From: Adineta ricciae
Taxonomy: Eukaryota; Rotifera; Eurotatoria; Adinetida; Adinetidae
Direction of reading: 5' to 3'
NCBI GenBank assembly: GCA_905250025.1
Contig: CAJNOJ010000123.1
Span: forward strand, 224,727-288,726
DNA: 64,000 nucleotides
Made by a program: the position numbers and the translations under genes. How positions within the stretch are numbered: the stretch's first letter is position 1; the number at the start of each line of letters is the position of its first letter. Shown here one piece after another: positions 33,533 to 45,409 of this stretch. The notes below the pieces were generated by a model. That model was given only the letters and a program-made list of their open reading frames with translations, did no database searches and was not told the DNA's origin.

Positions 33533-35366
33533 GACGACTTCTAAAAAGTTGGAAGTAAATTAACGGTATTATAGAATATATGTTCTCAAGATAATGGACA
33601 AAGGTAAACATTTAGAATGCCATCATAAATACTGCTAACGTTATTTGACATTGACATCATTATACCCGCAATTCTTACTGTATACGGACACTCGGGAATC
33701 GTTAAATTCTACTAAATTCAAATGCTCGTTGTAGAAAATATTCATATACACTAGAAGAATAACCTCAACAAATCCGTATCGTCAAGTAATTCGCAGTTTT
33801 TAATACGACAATAAAAACCAATACTTACTGTGATTCGTATACTGTTAATGTAATCGTGGTTCGAATGTGAAAATATCAGCGATTTTCACTCATTATATAC
33901 CAGTAAAGATTCTCTTATTTTATTTTGTTTTTTGTTGTTATTTTTGCTGATTTTAGATATATTCAAGTTATTTCTTTCTCTCCCTCTCTCTATTATTTAC
34001 GCAACGAAAAAAATGGTGTTCACGATTTGAATCTAATCACGTTGTTAATTGTCGTCAACATGATTACTAGTTCGAATGATTAGTCCTCGTACAGGTGTAA
34101 CGAGTGTTCTACGACATTATGTATAATGATGTGTATGACTGATTTATTTGGACAATCGCCTTACTTCTCAATGATCTATTATAGAAAATATCATGCGTAG
34201 TTTGTTATATTAACCAGAAGTTAATATGCATCGTTGATAAGAAATATTCTGTATATAGATTAAGCGTGAATTTCATTTATAAATCTTTGATAGATGACGA
34301 TAGTATTGAATATTGTAGAAGAATTTCTGGACATTCACAATTTTTTCGGTTAAGAGATATTCTTCTGGTAGCAGTTTGTGTACAAATATTTCATCACATG
34401 CTTTATCTGTTTAGTTGTTATTCAAAGTAGCAATCATTCTGCTAAACTATAATTTTAAAAACATACATCAATCTGAGTGTCATACTCTTCGTCTATATGG
34501 AATATGTAATGATGGTAAGAGTTAATAACTCAAAACAGATGTAGAAGACGCTCGAGATAGAGATGAAATATCACATAATTTCATCAATAAAAACACGCCG
34601 GAGTGTCCTACAGTACTTTATTTTGCTTAAGCATGTAAAAAGGTATAAAAGATTCACTTGAATGCGCACGCTTATCATACAAAAAAAGACGCAAAATGGA
34701 TGACAATAATAAAAGTGCATTCAAAGTAAAAAGAAGGAAAACTAATCATCGAATACATCGATAAATGATGATGTTGATGCGAAACTTCTAAACTTGTCTC
34801 ATTTTGAATAATATCATCATCGATGAATTACTAAGATGGGCAAGTAAAGTCACAAAGCACAGATGGAGAGATATTGATGTGAGTCTTTCTATAGATTCTT
34901 GAGTGTAAATGAAAACAACTTTACTCAAAAGGAAACGTTTTTCACTCATCAGACACCTGTGAAAATTTAAATGATTAATTAAACGTCCTCTTTATTTCAT
35001 TAATGAAAATCACGCATAAGAATATAAATTTTAGTTTTCGACGCGGTTAGTTCATTTAAAAAGGCATTTCACTAAAATTTTATAATGAACTACAACGTTG
35101 TCATATAATTTTCGTCAAAATAAATAAATAAATGTCTGCCGGGAATCTCATCAATGCACAGGTAAACAAGTTTAGGTGCTTTACACTATTCATCACGTAT
35201 CACTAAAATAACTGTTTATACGAAACGAGAAATGCAATTCCAAAGATAAACGAAGTTTAAATAAAATTAATAAATGATCTCTGCATGAATAGTTTAATTA
35301 TTCAAAGATAAAGTATCATTTTCCATTACCCATCTGTACTGCCCACGAAAAAATTTTGAAACAGAT
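33533..35366. other. 5' flank of the FG-GAP gene; otherwise no gene
   Basis: On the minus strand an acceptor-like CTTTTTAG lies just before the ATG at 33532, and a donor-like CACAGTAAGT is at about 33830, suggesting a 5' untranslated exon and an intron of about 290 bp. The rest (33.9-35.3 kb) is AT-rich with a short TC-rich stretch at 33975 and no supported frame. Confidence 0.35.
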
Positions 35367-35454
35367 ACCGCTGATCGTCGCGGTTTTTTCATAATGGCTG
35401 CGGTTATATCGTTGAAGGTCGCTGTGTCGAAAAGAAACCGCGGTTAACAGCGGT
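35367..35454. repeat. 88-bp imperfect inverted repeat, GC-rich
   Basis: Starts ACCGCTGATCGTCGCGGTTT and ends with its imperfect complement AAACCGCGGTTAACAGCGGT, with further GCGGTT repeats between. It stands out from AT-rich surroundings and may be a small nonautonomous element. It lies 28 bp before the N at 35482. Confidence 0.4.
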
Positions 35455-35481
35455 GTGGTGCAGCGCAACATAAATATATCG

Positions 35482-35482
35482 N
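35482..35482. other. Assembly gap marker (single N)
   Basis: A single N where noncoding sequence abruptly becomes the interior of a TPR coding frame. Contig join. Confidence 0.85.
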
Positions 35483-35766
35483 GTCTTGCCGGAATTTATC
35501 TATGTATGAATTACCCCGATCAAGCATTGGATTATTATAACAAAGCATTGAAAATCTATCAAAAGACATTACCGAGTACACATTCGGATTTAGCTATGCT
35601 ATATTATAATCTTGGTCTTCTTTATAATGGGAAAAACAACTTTCAATTAGCGTTGACGAATTTTCAAAAAGCGGCAGAGATTTTCAAGGCAACTCTATCT
35701 GTAACTCATCCGTTCATAGCTGCAGTTCAACAGCAAATTCAACAAGTTTCAAATAGACTAAGATAA
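35483..35766 (+). CDS. TPR protein, kinesin-light-chain-like repeats, 3' end only (partial)
   Basis: About 93 residues remain, ending at a TAA at 35764. Two tetratricopeptide units of the kinesin-light-chain type are visible: YPDQALDYYNKALKIYQKTL and NNFQLALTNFQKAAEIFKATL, each followed by the THSDLAMLYYNLG / THPFIAAVQQQI linker typical of the roughly 42-residue KLC spacing. Known: these repeats bind proteins; bdelloid genomes have many KLC-type TPR genes joined to various effector domains. The 5' part is lost at the N, so the domain partner is unknown. Confidence 0.72.
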
Positions 35767-36213
35767 TTCGTTTGATTACTTCTTCTCCTGAAATAAAGAT
35801 ATTCTTCTGCTCTTTGACAGCTTTTGAAAGAAGAAGTGAAAGCGCTAATGGCATTACACGCAGTTTTATATACTACCAGCAGTGACAGGAAGGGAAAAGA
35901 CCGATAGAAATGTTATTGTTTCAGACTATGAAACAAACCATTGATTAGTTGTAATAGAAATGCCGCAAGTCTGGTTTCGTGTATCACAAAGCAAAAGTAT
36001 ATGAGAATGTGATAAGTTTATTTGAATAACTTCAATAAAAACCAACATTTCTTTGCTAACATAAATAACATGATCATTGGATACTTCGAATAGGCTATCT
36101 TATCGGAAAATACCATAGTATATAGAGATTCTCAAGGTTATACTGGATAAAAAGAACAGGATAATTCCTTATAGTGTGTCATAGGAATATCTCATAGACA
36201 CATCGAAATGTAA
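35767..36213. other. Convergent spacer, no gene
   Basis: 3' sides of the TPR fragment (plus) and the coiled-coil gene (minus). Nothing open. Confidence 0.5.
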
Positions 36214-39200
36214 TTAAGCGTAATTATATCGCAATTGAGTCATATGATTTTGATTGAGTTTGTTGTATTGGTCTATTTGTTTCACTTGATGTGTCTTCGA
36301 TTCTTCAATTTCTGCTGGTTGTCCAGCATTCTCTGTTTCAAAATTGGAATCTTGCATTGCACAAACATTTCTCCAATGTTGAATTTGTCGCTGTTGTATA
36401 CTAGATTCTCTTGTCAATGTGGCTTGCTGTCTCTCCATTTTGCTCAGCTTTTCTTCGAACTTCTGTTGTTCTGCCTCTTGTTTGATTCTCACTTTGTTCA
36501 TGGCATTGACAAGATTCACTTTTCCGTCGTAATTATCCGAGATTTGTTTCAAAGATTGTTCTGCATTTTCCAATGAGATCTTCTTCGTCTTAAGGAGTTC
36601 CTCGTCTTTGCTTTTGTTAGTTCGACTTCGTTTAATATTCTCGTCGATCTTCTCCGTACGAGTATCAATGTTCACTACTCTACTATTGATTTGCTTCAAT
36701 TCGATACGATTATTTTCCAATTTCTGATCTTGTTCGTCACGCTTCTGTTGAACTTTGGATATGTCTGATTCCTTTCGTTTGATTTTCGATTGTAAATCAT
36801 CCAATTCCATTTGTTTCTCATCGAAAGACCGCTGGCATAGTTTCATTCTATCTGTCAAACGGCTAATCTCGTTCTGATGTTTTTCCTTCTGCTGGTTTTG
36901 TTTTCCTAATTCTCTCTGAATTTGTGCATGTTTTTCATCGAATTTAATTTTTTGTTTTTGTGTTTGGTGTAGTAATTGTTGTTGTTCAACCAGATCATTT
37001 TCCAATTGCAGCACTGATTTAAAAGCGTTTTTCTTGTTGGTTCGAATATTTTCTAGAGTGTGAACGGCACTTTGCAAAATAAGATCTGTCTCACGAATCA
37101 CTTGTTGTTGCTGACGAAGTTGCTGCTCACATGGCTCAAGTTCAATAAGACAAGTAGTTTGTTCGCTTTGCATCTGTTTAATATCGTTCTGTTTCGATGA
37201 ATACTGCTGATCCAGTTGACGTAGTTGTTCTTCGTATTGGCTGATGTCGAGATTTGTTTGTTCGATTTTCGATTGAAGAGTTTCTTGCGATTGCTGCAGC
37301 GAAGAAATTTCGCTTTTCAAGCTGTTTATTTTTCTATTCTCCTTATCATCTTCAGACTGAGCTTTGCTGATCGTTTTGTTTTTCTCTTTGATTTTCTTTG
37401 TAGTTTCTTTGCAATCTGCCGATAACCGTTCCCAGTTGCTTTTCGCGGCATTAACAGCCACAGTCTGGTTTCCCACTTGGTTCTTCAACTCGATTACCTC
37501 GCGTACCTGTTTGTCTCGTTGTCCTTCAACTGTTTTTAAAGTCTCTTTCGCTGCATTGAGTTCTTCCTGACATTGATTTGTTGCCTTTTGCTTTTTGAGA
37601 TGTATTTGTTCTTGTGCTACTCGAGCATTTGTGCATTGCTGGAGAATCACTTTAGTTCTCTCAATATCCTTTCGGCATTGATCAACGAGATCTCGAGCTT
37701 GTTGAAGAGCGGTTTGATCTTTGGCGTTCGTTTCCTGCAGTTTTCTCTTTGCTCTTTCGAGTTTTGCTTCGAGTTTTATGAGCTCATTTTGAAATTTATT
37801 TTCTTGCTCTTTGATTCGGATTTCTTCGTCTCGAGCTTCTTCTTCTTTGGCCTTTCTTTGTCGTAAAATCTTTTCAATCTGTTGCACTTTTTTGGCTTGT
37901 TCTTTCACATTTTGTTCGGCTATACGACATTGCTGTTGCTTACTGTGCAACTCGACGCTAAGTTGCTGTTTCTTTTGGATTTCTTGTCCTAATTCTATTT
38001 GAAACTGATTTCGTTCCTTCGTTTGCCTGTCCAAATCCGTTTTCAAAGCGTCTAATTCAGTTTGCAGAGTTTTTAAACGTTGTTCGAGTGCTGCGTGGTT
38101 TTCTTCAGCTTTTCTGAGCTCGTCGTTTTTAAGCGTGAACTTTTGAGAAAGCTTCTGCTTTTCATCATTCAATGCGGCTCTCTCTTGGTTTTTCGCTTGT
38201 ATGTCACGTCTGGAAAAGAGAATGGTTGAATTTATTTGATCTCTCCTCATTGGACTTACTCAGATCTTTGTTTTCTTTCCAATAATTCTTTTGATAATTG
38301 TTCTTCTTTTGCAATTAACGCTTTTAATCTGCTCAACTCTGTTCGACTCAGTTGAGCTTTCGCTTCTAATTCTTTGATTTTGCTTTGTATGTCGCCTTTT
38401 GTTTGTTGAACACGCTCGAATTCTAGTTGAGCTTGGCTTTCTTCTGCTTGTAGTTGTTCTCTGTATTGATTGTATTCATTGATCCGATTTTTCTTCATAT
38501 CTATGGCTTGTTCGATATGTTGAATGCAACTGGCGACTTTTTTCATTTCTAATTCAAGACGATCACGATTCGATTCAGTTTCGTTCAATTGTCGTTCGAG
38601 TTCGCGTTGTCGTTCTTCCACAACAGCCAGTTGTTTCTCAATTTCTGCTAAATCACTTTGACATTGCTCAATTTTTCGTTCGATTTGTCGAACGTCTTTG
38701 TTCAGCTGTTCCGAGTCTTTTTTCAATTCTTCCAATTGTTCATTCAATCGTTCACCCTGCTCGGCAAATTGCTTTTGTTTGCTTGCAATCTGTTGTTGTA
38801 CGTATTCGAGTTCTTTGACTTGTTCGAGTAAACGAGTCTTCTCACTAATGAGTCGAGATTTTTCTTCTTGCAAACCTTCGATTTGATCTTCATTGCGTTG
38901 TATTTCTTTTTCTAAACGATTAGATTCCGATTCATAGTCCTGACATTTCTTTTGCCACTTGATCTTGTCATTATGTAAATTTTGAACTTCGTCGTTGACC
39001 TTTTCTATGTCCGCGTTTGTTTCTTCTAATTCATCTTTCAATCGATCTATTTTCTCCGACTGTTCGTTGATCTGACGTTTAAAGTCTTCAACTTCGTTCG
39101 ACATGAGTAATTTGGCAACTTCTGCCTTTTGAAGTTTGATCCTATTGGTCTGCTGAGTTGTGTTTTGTTCTAAAAATTCTTCGTCGATATCTTTCATCGT

Positions 39201-39401
39201 GATGCCATTTTCTATCTCGTCTATCATTGTGACAAATCTTTCTTTGCAAACTAACGAATTCTGTTTTTCTACGCAAGCTGTGCTCAATGACGTCACTGAA
39301 AAATTCTTCCTTTCGCAACGATGAGAAAAACGCATACTGGGTTTTTTATCATGAATTTCGCTTGCATATTGCTGTTCTCTTATGATACCCGATAAAAACA
39401 T
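36214..39401 (-). CDS. Long coiled-coil protein (2 exons), divergent from the AAA+ gene
   Basis: Exons 38260-39401 and 36214-38209 are joined by a 50-bp GT-AG intron in phase, giving 1045 residues if the ATG at 39401 is used. Later in-frame ATGs are possible because the first 60 or so residues are not heptad-like. From about residue 80 to the end the protein is almost all Glu/Lys/Gln/Arg/Leu heptads with one short break near NYDGKVNLVNAMNKV. No Walker A or other catalytic motif is seen, so it is not a complete SMC or Rad50 protein. Likely a filament, tether or scaffold. Head to head with the second AAA+ copy, 424 bp between start codons, hence possibly co-regulated. The matching first-copy gene would lie left of the window. 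Confidence 0.82.
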
Positions 39402-39825
39402 AATCAAAAACAAAAAAAGATGAAATCAGCCTGTTTCTTGTGTTGGAAAGAATGTATTGCAAGAAGGATTGACATTTTTTATTATTCTCTTTCATTACCT
39501 TTTTTAGCTGGATTTTTCCTGTCCCATCAGTATATAAGATTATGTTTTTCTCTCGTCTCATTCATGCTGCTGATCGGCGTTGAGAAAGGGACAATATTTA
39601 CCGTTAGGAGACTTTTTTCTTTCTTCCTTCAAAATCATTCTTCTAGTTTCAGCGATTTATAATATCTGCTCCGATAGTATAAATTGTGGGTACAATTTCC
39701 ATGAAACTTGCCTTTTGTCCGCTATTTGACAGTCAAAAACAATTCGTTTTGTTTTACTTTGTTATAAACTAAGATCCGTACGTTAAAAACGCAATAAACT
39801 GTATAATCCATTGGTCTATCTAGCA
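39402..39825. promoter_or_regulatory. Shared intergenic region between divergent coiled-coil and AAA+ genes
   Basis: 424 bp separate two ATGs on opposite strands. The AAA+-proximal 155 bp is conserved with 48-206 of copy 1, except for a 52-bp stretch present only in copy 1 between CCTTTT direct repeats. No factor site can be named. Confidence 0.5.
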
Positions 39826-42800
39826 ATGACAGATCATTCATGGGTATCGGCTCTTGATTATTTGCAATCCAAAACAGGCTTCAATGAAGAAAATTTTCAC
39901 AAAATTCATCACTGGTATACGGAAAAATGTGGTGGAGATTTCGATTCGGTAGAAGATGAACAAGAAGTTTTGCAAAAGATGGCAAATCAACTGAAAATCA
40001 AGCTAGATGATGATGATGATGATCAAGGCATGGCATTGTTACGTCAATGTGTTGTATCAGATGACGAAAGTCAATGTCGAACTCTTGTCGAACATAAACT
40101 CTCTCAAATGAAATCAATCACTCCAAGAAAATCGGACTTCACCGCGTCGGTCAAACCAATTGCGAATGGTAATATTTAGAAGCGATATTGTTTGGTTATT
40201 TCAGTATCTCCTTTCAGGCTCTTCTTCATCGACTATTCGTGAAATGATTACAACACTCACTGAAATTGATTGTGTACTCACCATCAAGAAGGCTTTCTCT
40301 GAAGTTTCGAGCTTTATTCAATCATTTCTATTGAAACCAATCAATCGGTGAGTTTTAGTTTCAATAAAAAAGATACGATTTTCGAGTCTCTCTATTCAGC
40401 ACAAACCAGCCATCAACCATTTTGAATTCCGATCAGGAAGTGTTACTTGATAATCAATCGATACTTTATCACTTTATTGGCCAACAAGTCTCTGAAAGAC
40501 ATACAAATGCGTCTGTTAGTCCTTCGGATCTAACCAATTTTCGTCTTGTCGAGCCGATCAAAATCAAAGATGCTTTTGATGAATGGAATCACGATCATCT
40601 ACGTGGCCTATTTGATTTGGATCTCAAGCCTCACACTAGCAATACAACCTTTCCAACTCGGTGGTGTTTGTCCGACAATGTTTCTATCTACTGTCGCATT
40701 CAACAGATCGATTCCACTGGAAGTGCTCCATCTTCATTAAAAAACTCTGATCGATCAACCTCGATTCCAGTTGATAAATTTCTACATCATAGTCGTTCCC
40801 AGGACAACAGCGGTCGGAGCAGTACTCGGCGTGGCCCATTCCTTGACAGAAGTATATCTGAGTATCCGGATTCCGTTAATGGAAGTCGGAAACAAGGTGG
40901 ACAGGGAACAGATGATAAACTTGATGATTTATTTTCATTGATGAAAGGTTTGTTTACAAATATCTTATTTAATATCAAATAGGTTTTTGATTTTCAGAGA
41001 AGAGTGTTCCATCCGTTGCAGAGCTTTATGCTGATCTACATTTAGTCAAACTTTATTTTCGTTATATGCTACGTGAACATCCAGCTGTGAAAAAGATTGA
41101 AGATCTGGCCAAAATTGACATCAAGTGTTTAAGTCTTGCATTTGAAGAGATTGAATCGGAAATTTTCAACGATGACAAATTGTTTGAGAGAATGAAGGAG
41201 TTTTTCCTTTCGTTGACAATCTCAGAAGAAGAATTACGACGACACTGGTATTCGAACGGAAATATTCAATGCGTTTGGGAAGAAAAACGAAAAAAATTGC
41301 AGGGAAAATGGAAGGCGCTCGAGCGTAAGTTGGTCGAAGCACAACAAATCGAACAAGAATTGTCCTCGAAAACAGATGAAATCGAAGAGCAAATTGATGA
41401 AACAGCGAAAAAATCGTTGGCGATAAAAGAAAGACAAGATTCTCTTGAAGACAGTTACAAACAAAAGAACGTGGTTACCCGATTTCTGCAAAAGAAGCTG
41501 AAGCAAGGAAAGAGAACTGAAAAGGAAGTTGAAGCCGTTTGCGAAGAATACCAACGATGTAAACAAGTCAAAGATAAACTGATGAGCCAATTGAGCAAAT
41601 GTAAAGAGAAAGAAAGGAAAGCTAGCGAGAAAGTCGAAGATTTGGAAAATCAAATCGAAGAAACAAAGGTGGCTTTAAACAGGATTAATACCAAACTCGA
41701 CAAAAAACCTGGACCAGTCGATACTCAGTTAGTAAAACCACCTCGTGGACTGATTCTCTATGGACCACCAGGTAAATCTTAGCTACTCGTTCCGCAGAAC
41801 ACGATGAAATTAATTGTCATTTGTTTCTCTATGGAACAGGTACGGGTAAATCAGACATATTGGCAAAACTGGCACAGAAATTAGGCATCACTCTGGTCAG
41901 TCAACCCTTAGCTGCTGGTGAATTGAATCGACCACTCGTTGGACAAAGCGAAGAGATCTTGATTGCCTTAAGTTCTCGTTGTTCACACATACCCTATGCG
42001 ATGTGTGCACTCGCCATCGATGAAATCGATTCTTTAGCTCCTAAACGTGGCGAAAATGCCAGTGAAGGCAAAGTCGATAAGATCTCAGTTCTCTTATCGT
42101 TAATCGAAGGTATCAAGGATGTGCCAAACTTGATGATCTTCAGTGCAACCAATCGATTGCATATGATGGATGAAGCATTTCTACGTCGTTTGTCGGGTAA
42201 ATTTTTCGTTGGTCGACCATCGTCACAATCACGCACTAGTATGCTCGGGAGAATTCCTTTTTGGGCTCTCGATCCTGAATTGCTCGATCAACTTTCTATT
42301 GCCACGACTAACTTTAGTGGAGCTGCTGTCAAGTAAGCACTTTCATTATCTTTTATCTGTGAAACTCACGCTGATGTTTCTAGAGCATTGGGTCGAGCAA
42401 TAACAACTAAATGTATCAAAATGAATGACGCTAAGCCCATTTCAGAAATAGACGCTTTGACATTAGCAGATCAAATAGCTCAATATTTTCAAATCTATAT
42501 TGGCAGTGAAACTTTACCTCGTTTACTCAAACGCAATCAGCAAAATACCTCTCGTCGTCCTATTCATTCATTGTCGACCGATGAAAAGTATACTGGCCGT
42601 ATGATTGTCGATCTGCATGAACAATACGTACGTATGGAAGTGTTCGACCCAAAAGCGAAGGAAAATGAATGCGTTTTATCAGTCATCGAACGTAAATTAT
42701 ATCCGAATGAAACAAACGTTCAAACTTTATTAGAACGCCTAACTGCGTATGGCAAAAGCCAAAATGTTCAACTTCTTCAATTAATCGATCTGAATTTACT

Positions 42801-42949
42801 TGCGTCACAGAGCGCCTACGATCAGACAAAGATCTATGAAACGCTGAAAGATCGTTATGATGAATATGTTTCATATACTCGTTCGATGATTATTTATGAT
42901 CTGGATGCATTAGTAGGTGTCAACAAATCAGAGAATGATTCAAATATGG
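39672..42949 (+). repeat. Copy 2 of the AAA+ homologous block
   Basis: Second copy of 1-3325, same orientation, a few percent different, cut off by the N at 42950. Confidence 0.93.
39826..42949 (+). CDS. AAA+ ATPase with coiled coil, second copy, 3' end missing (partial)
   Basis: ATG at 39826. Exons 39826-40168, 40218-40347, 40400-40947, 40998-41771, 41840-42332 and 42384-42949 (cut). All splice sites and phases equal those of the first copy. There is one extra aspartate codon in the acidic run, and differences such as KRQNLHRKG to KRKKLQGKW in the coiled-coil start. Walker A is restored only by removing the intron 41772-41839; Walker B DEID, ATNR and LRR are kept. The break falls within exon 6 just after NDSNM, so about 190 residues, including the cysteine-rich module, are beyond the gap. 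No inactivating change is seen, so both copies look functional. Confidence 0.85.
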
Positions 42950-42950
42950 N
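42950..42950. other. Assembly gap marker (single N)
   Basis: The coding frame of the AAA+ gene is interrupted here and a perfect palindrome begins at the next base. Contig join. Confidence 0.85.
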
Positions 42951-43213
42951 TGTCATTGCCGGATTGAAAAATGAACCCGATATTCAGAATCAGCGCAGAA
43001 AACTGACCTAGAAACTATCAAAACCTCAGACAAAAAAAAATTCCGAAAATTGACCTGGAGGGGGGTAGGGGTATTGGTTTTAGGAAACATGAGCCGTGGG
43101 GTACCACAGGTCAATTTTCGGAATTTTTTTTTGTCTGAGGTTTTGATAGTTTCTAGGTCAGTTTTCTGCGCTGATTCTGAATATCGGGTTCATTTTTCAA
43201 TCCGGCAATGACA
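42951..43213. mobile_element. Perfect long palindrome: 107-bp inverted arms around a 49-bp G-rich loop
   Basis: Bases 42951-43057 are exactly complementary to 43107-43213, including matching runs of nine A's and nine T's. The loop 43058-43106 is G-rich (GGAGGGGGGTAGGGG). Ends read TGTCATTGCC...GGCAATGACA. It could be a foldback-type or MITE transposon. Its left end abuts the N, so a target duplication cannot be checked, and a chimeric inverted read at a contig end would look similar. Confidence 0.7.
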
Positions 43214-43930
43214 TGAACTCTAAAAAAAGATGATGAATATTCGATTTCTCTCAAAAACCCTTAAAAAACGGCTAAAAACCAAAGTTTGGGACACGATTTT
43301 CACCCGAAGCAGACAATTTTTTTAACTTTTTTCAAAAGCCATTTTATAGAGGAGAATCAAATGTACAAGATATCAAAAATTCAGCTTGGGGATTCATATT
43401 TTGACTGAATGACAGTTGATACAGTGAAAAACAGTCGACTTTGTTTTGCTCGAAAAATGGCCTCTCTTCAGCAATGTTAACTGAAAAATTTTTTTTGAGT
43501 CAATACAAAAAGAAGATGCAAATATGCAGTTTTGTTCAGCTTTCAACGCTGCATCTTTTGGTGTGTCACACTAAGAATTTCAATAGGTTCTTCCTATCGA
43601 AATAAGCCTCAAACTGCTGGACAGAATGTTGAACAAAATTCGAAAATACATTTTTGAGTCTTCAACAGTAAAATTTAGCTAGCTCTTCACTGGTTCGACC
43701 AAATGCGCTAAAAATTTGGATTTAAGAGTTTCTAATGATGCTGTACAGAATGAGATTGTCAAATCGCAAAACAAAATTTTGACGAGTGCCTCGATATATA
43801 GAAGGAAACTCGATGGACTCATGGACCCTCTCTTAAAAACTGTATTGTGAACAAGAGCATCTCGATGAGGGTGCCGCGAGAGGTTGTAACAATTGATAGT
43901 TTCCATTTGCAAATAGAATCGCAAAGAAAC
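43214..43930. other. Repeat-like noncoding sequence with one minus-strand ATG frame
   Basis: AT-rich with homopolymer runs. A 99-codon ATG frame on the minus strand (43978 down to 43679) has no known motif and could be a decayed coding fragment. No match elsewhere in the window. Confidence 0.35.
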
Positions 43931-43934
43931 AACA

Positions 43935-44270
43935 GTGTTATCGGTCTTCACACTTCCACCACTGACATTACTCAGCATGATTGATACTTCAAATCATGCG
44001 TTGTGTTTTATTTATTTGGATTTTTATAATATCTATGAAATATTCTTTCATTTAAATCAATGTTTTGAACAATTAATTAAATTTCAAGTAGAAATTCTTA
44101 TTGAATTGTCTTTAATTCCACCACTAGAATTTCTAACATTTATTCTTCAGCTAAATGAATTTATGAAATCAAATAAAATCTATCCTTGGGCATCTATTGC
44201 GCATAGTTTATATAAATTTAATTTACTTGTTTTGACGATAAATTGTTTATCGAATGATTTTTTCATTTAA
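43935..44270 (+). pseudogene. Fragment resembling an F-box-type N-terminal domain
   Basis: The frame around FIYLDFYNIYEIFFHLNQ followed by FEQLI and a PPLEFLTF stretch resembles the start of the very large F-box-like families of bdelloids (leaf LD...IYxxFxxLNxRFxxLL). The usual preceding Leu-Pro start is not intact and the frame ends at about 44268, so it is a fragment. Weak, family-pattern evidence only. Confidence 0.33.
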
Positions 44271-44481
44271 AATCATTAACATTATCAAATATGGATTCCA
44301 AAACAATCAATATCATAGTGTTTATTTGTCCGATATAGATTTATACAAGAGGTTCGAATAATTAAGTTTATTAGAAGACGTCACTACATTACATGAAGAT
44401 TACAAAATGACCGAGAAGATTAATTTATGACGTTATTCACGCCACCATTTTTATAAGGTTAAAACCAATTCAATTCCTTTA

Positions 44482-44729
44482 CCCAGGTTATTATGGCACG
44501 GTCGGTTCCGGCTGGTTAGGTTCGTTTTCCGACCATTTCCTGCAAACTTCGAGCTGGAAACGGTCAGGAACTGATCGGATATTTCCTGCCCAATTCCGGC
44601 TGGAATCCGACGGCAAGGAATCTGCCAGAACTTGCTGGAATCGGCGAAAACTGTGCCGGAATCGAGACGAGCTGTACCGGAACCCACTCAGATTTCAACG
44701 GATCCAGTCGCCGGAATAATCGACCTGGG
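44482..44729. mobile_element. MITE-like element, CCCAGGT terminal repeats, 248 bp
   Basis: Starts CCCAGGTTATTATGGCAC and ends with the near complement of CCCAGGTCGATTATTCCGGC. Interior is CCGGAA-rich and GC-rich relative to flanks. TA precedes the left end, but AT, not TA, follows the right end. Homology with copy 1 (12862) starts at the first base after it. Same family as 45410-45541 by its end sequence. Confidence 0.62.
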
Positions 44730-45152
44730 ATATGTTTGCATAAACTTAATCGAGTGTGTCGTATGAATGTGATGATGGATGTAAGGATGAGAGATTTTAT
44801 TTCGGAAAGAAGAAAATCGTCGAGTGAAGTGTGAGGCTATTCTTGTCATCGAGCTGAATGTGAGATTGATGATGGTTATTTTCCTGTGAATACTAGAAAA
44901 GTTCTTTGATTCGATTGTGACTCAGTCTTCTGTCATAGCTATTTTTCTTTCGTTCTATTGATCAAAACCATGCTCATACTATATCCGTTGATGACAATTT
45001 GAGTGAGATGTTGAAACAGACATAGTAACTAAGAGAATGGTTCTGAAATGTGGAAAACGAGGTCGCAGCTGGAGCTATTAGATTAGAGCATCTTGAGGTG
45101 ATTCCCGAACCACATATGAAGGAAACGATTTGATTTTATCATTTTTTTCTAG

Positions 45153-45290
45153 AATGAAACAAAGGTTGCGGAACGTAAAATTGAATTCACAGACGAACTT
45201 TTTAAGTTAATGGATGATGGTGTCACGGTTACTCAACAGATGCTCAAAGATCTTAGAGAAAAGTACAATCTTCCACCATCGGCAACATAA
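45153..45290 (+). pseudogene. Second exon of the 51-residue small protein, first exon missing
   Basis: Identical in extent to exon 2 at 13268-13405, with an intact acceptor (TTTTTTTCTAG) and stop, but the intron's 5' part and the six-codon first exon are replaced by the MITE-like element ending at 44729. Unless another first exon is used, the gene is broken at its start while its exon 2 frame is still intact. Confidence 0.5.
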
Positions 45291-45409
45291 CGTTTTTTCT
45301 TCCGTGTTGTTGTTTCTGCGTTCGGGTCCAAAATGAAGATATAATCTTTTGTTGACCTGATTTTATCGCAGAAAACAAATAAAAAAGAGAAGAAATATTC
45401 GTATTCCTA

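Noticed and set aside
33845-33860. GGTTCGAAT as a tRNA B box (also at 44351)
   Set aside because: No matching A box or foldable acceptor stem at tRNA distance.
36214-39401. Coiled-coil gene as an SMC or Rad50 ATPase
   Set aside because: No Walker A, signature or Walker B motif at either end.
41234-41653. Hydrophobic minus-strand frame (also 1738-2031) as a membrane protein
   Set aside because: It is the complement of the Lys/Glu-rich coiled-coil exon, which always gives Phe/Leu-rich antisense frames.
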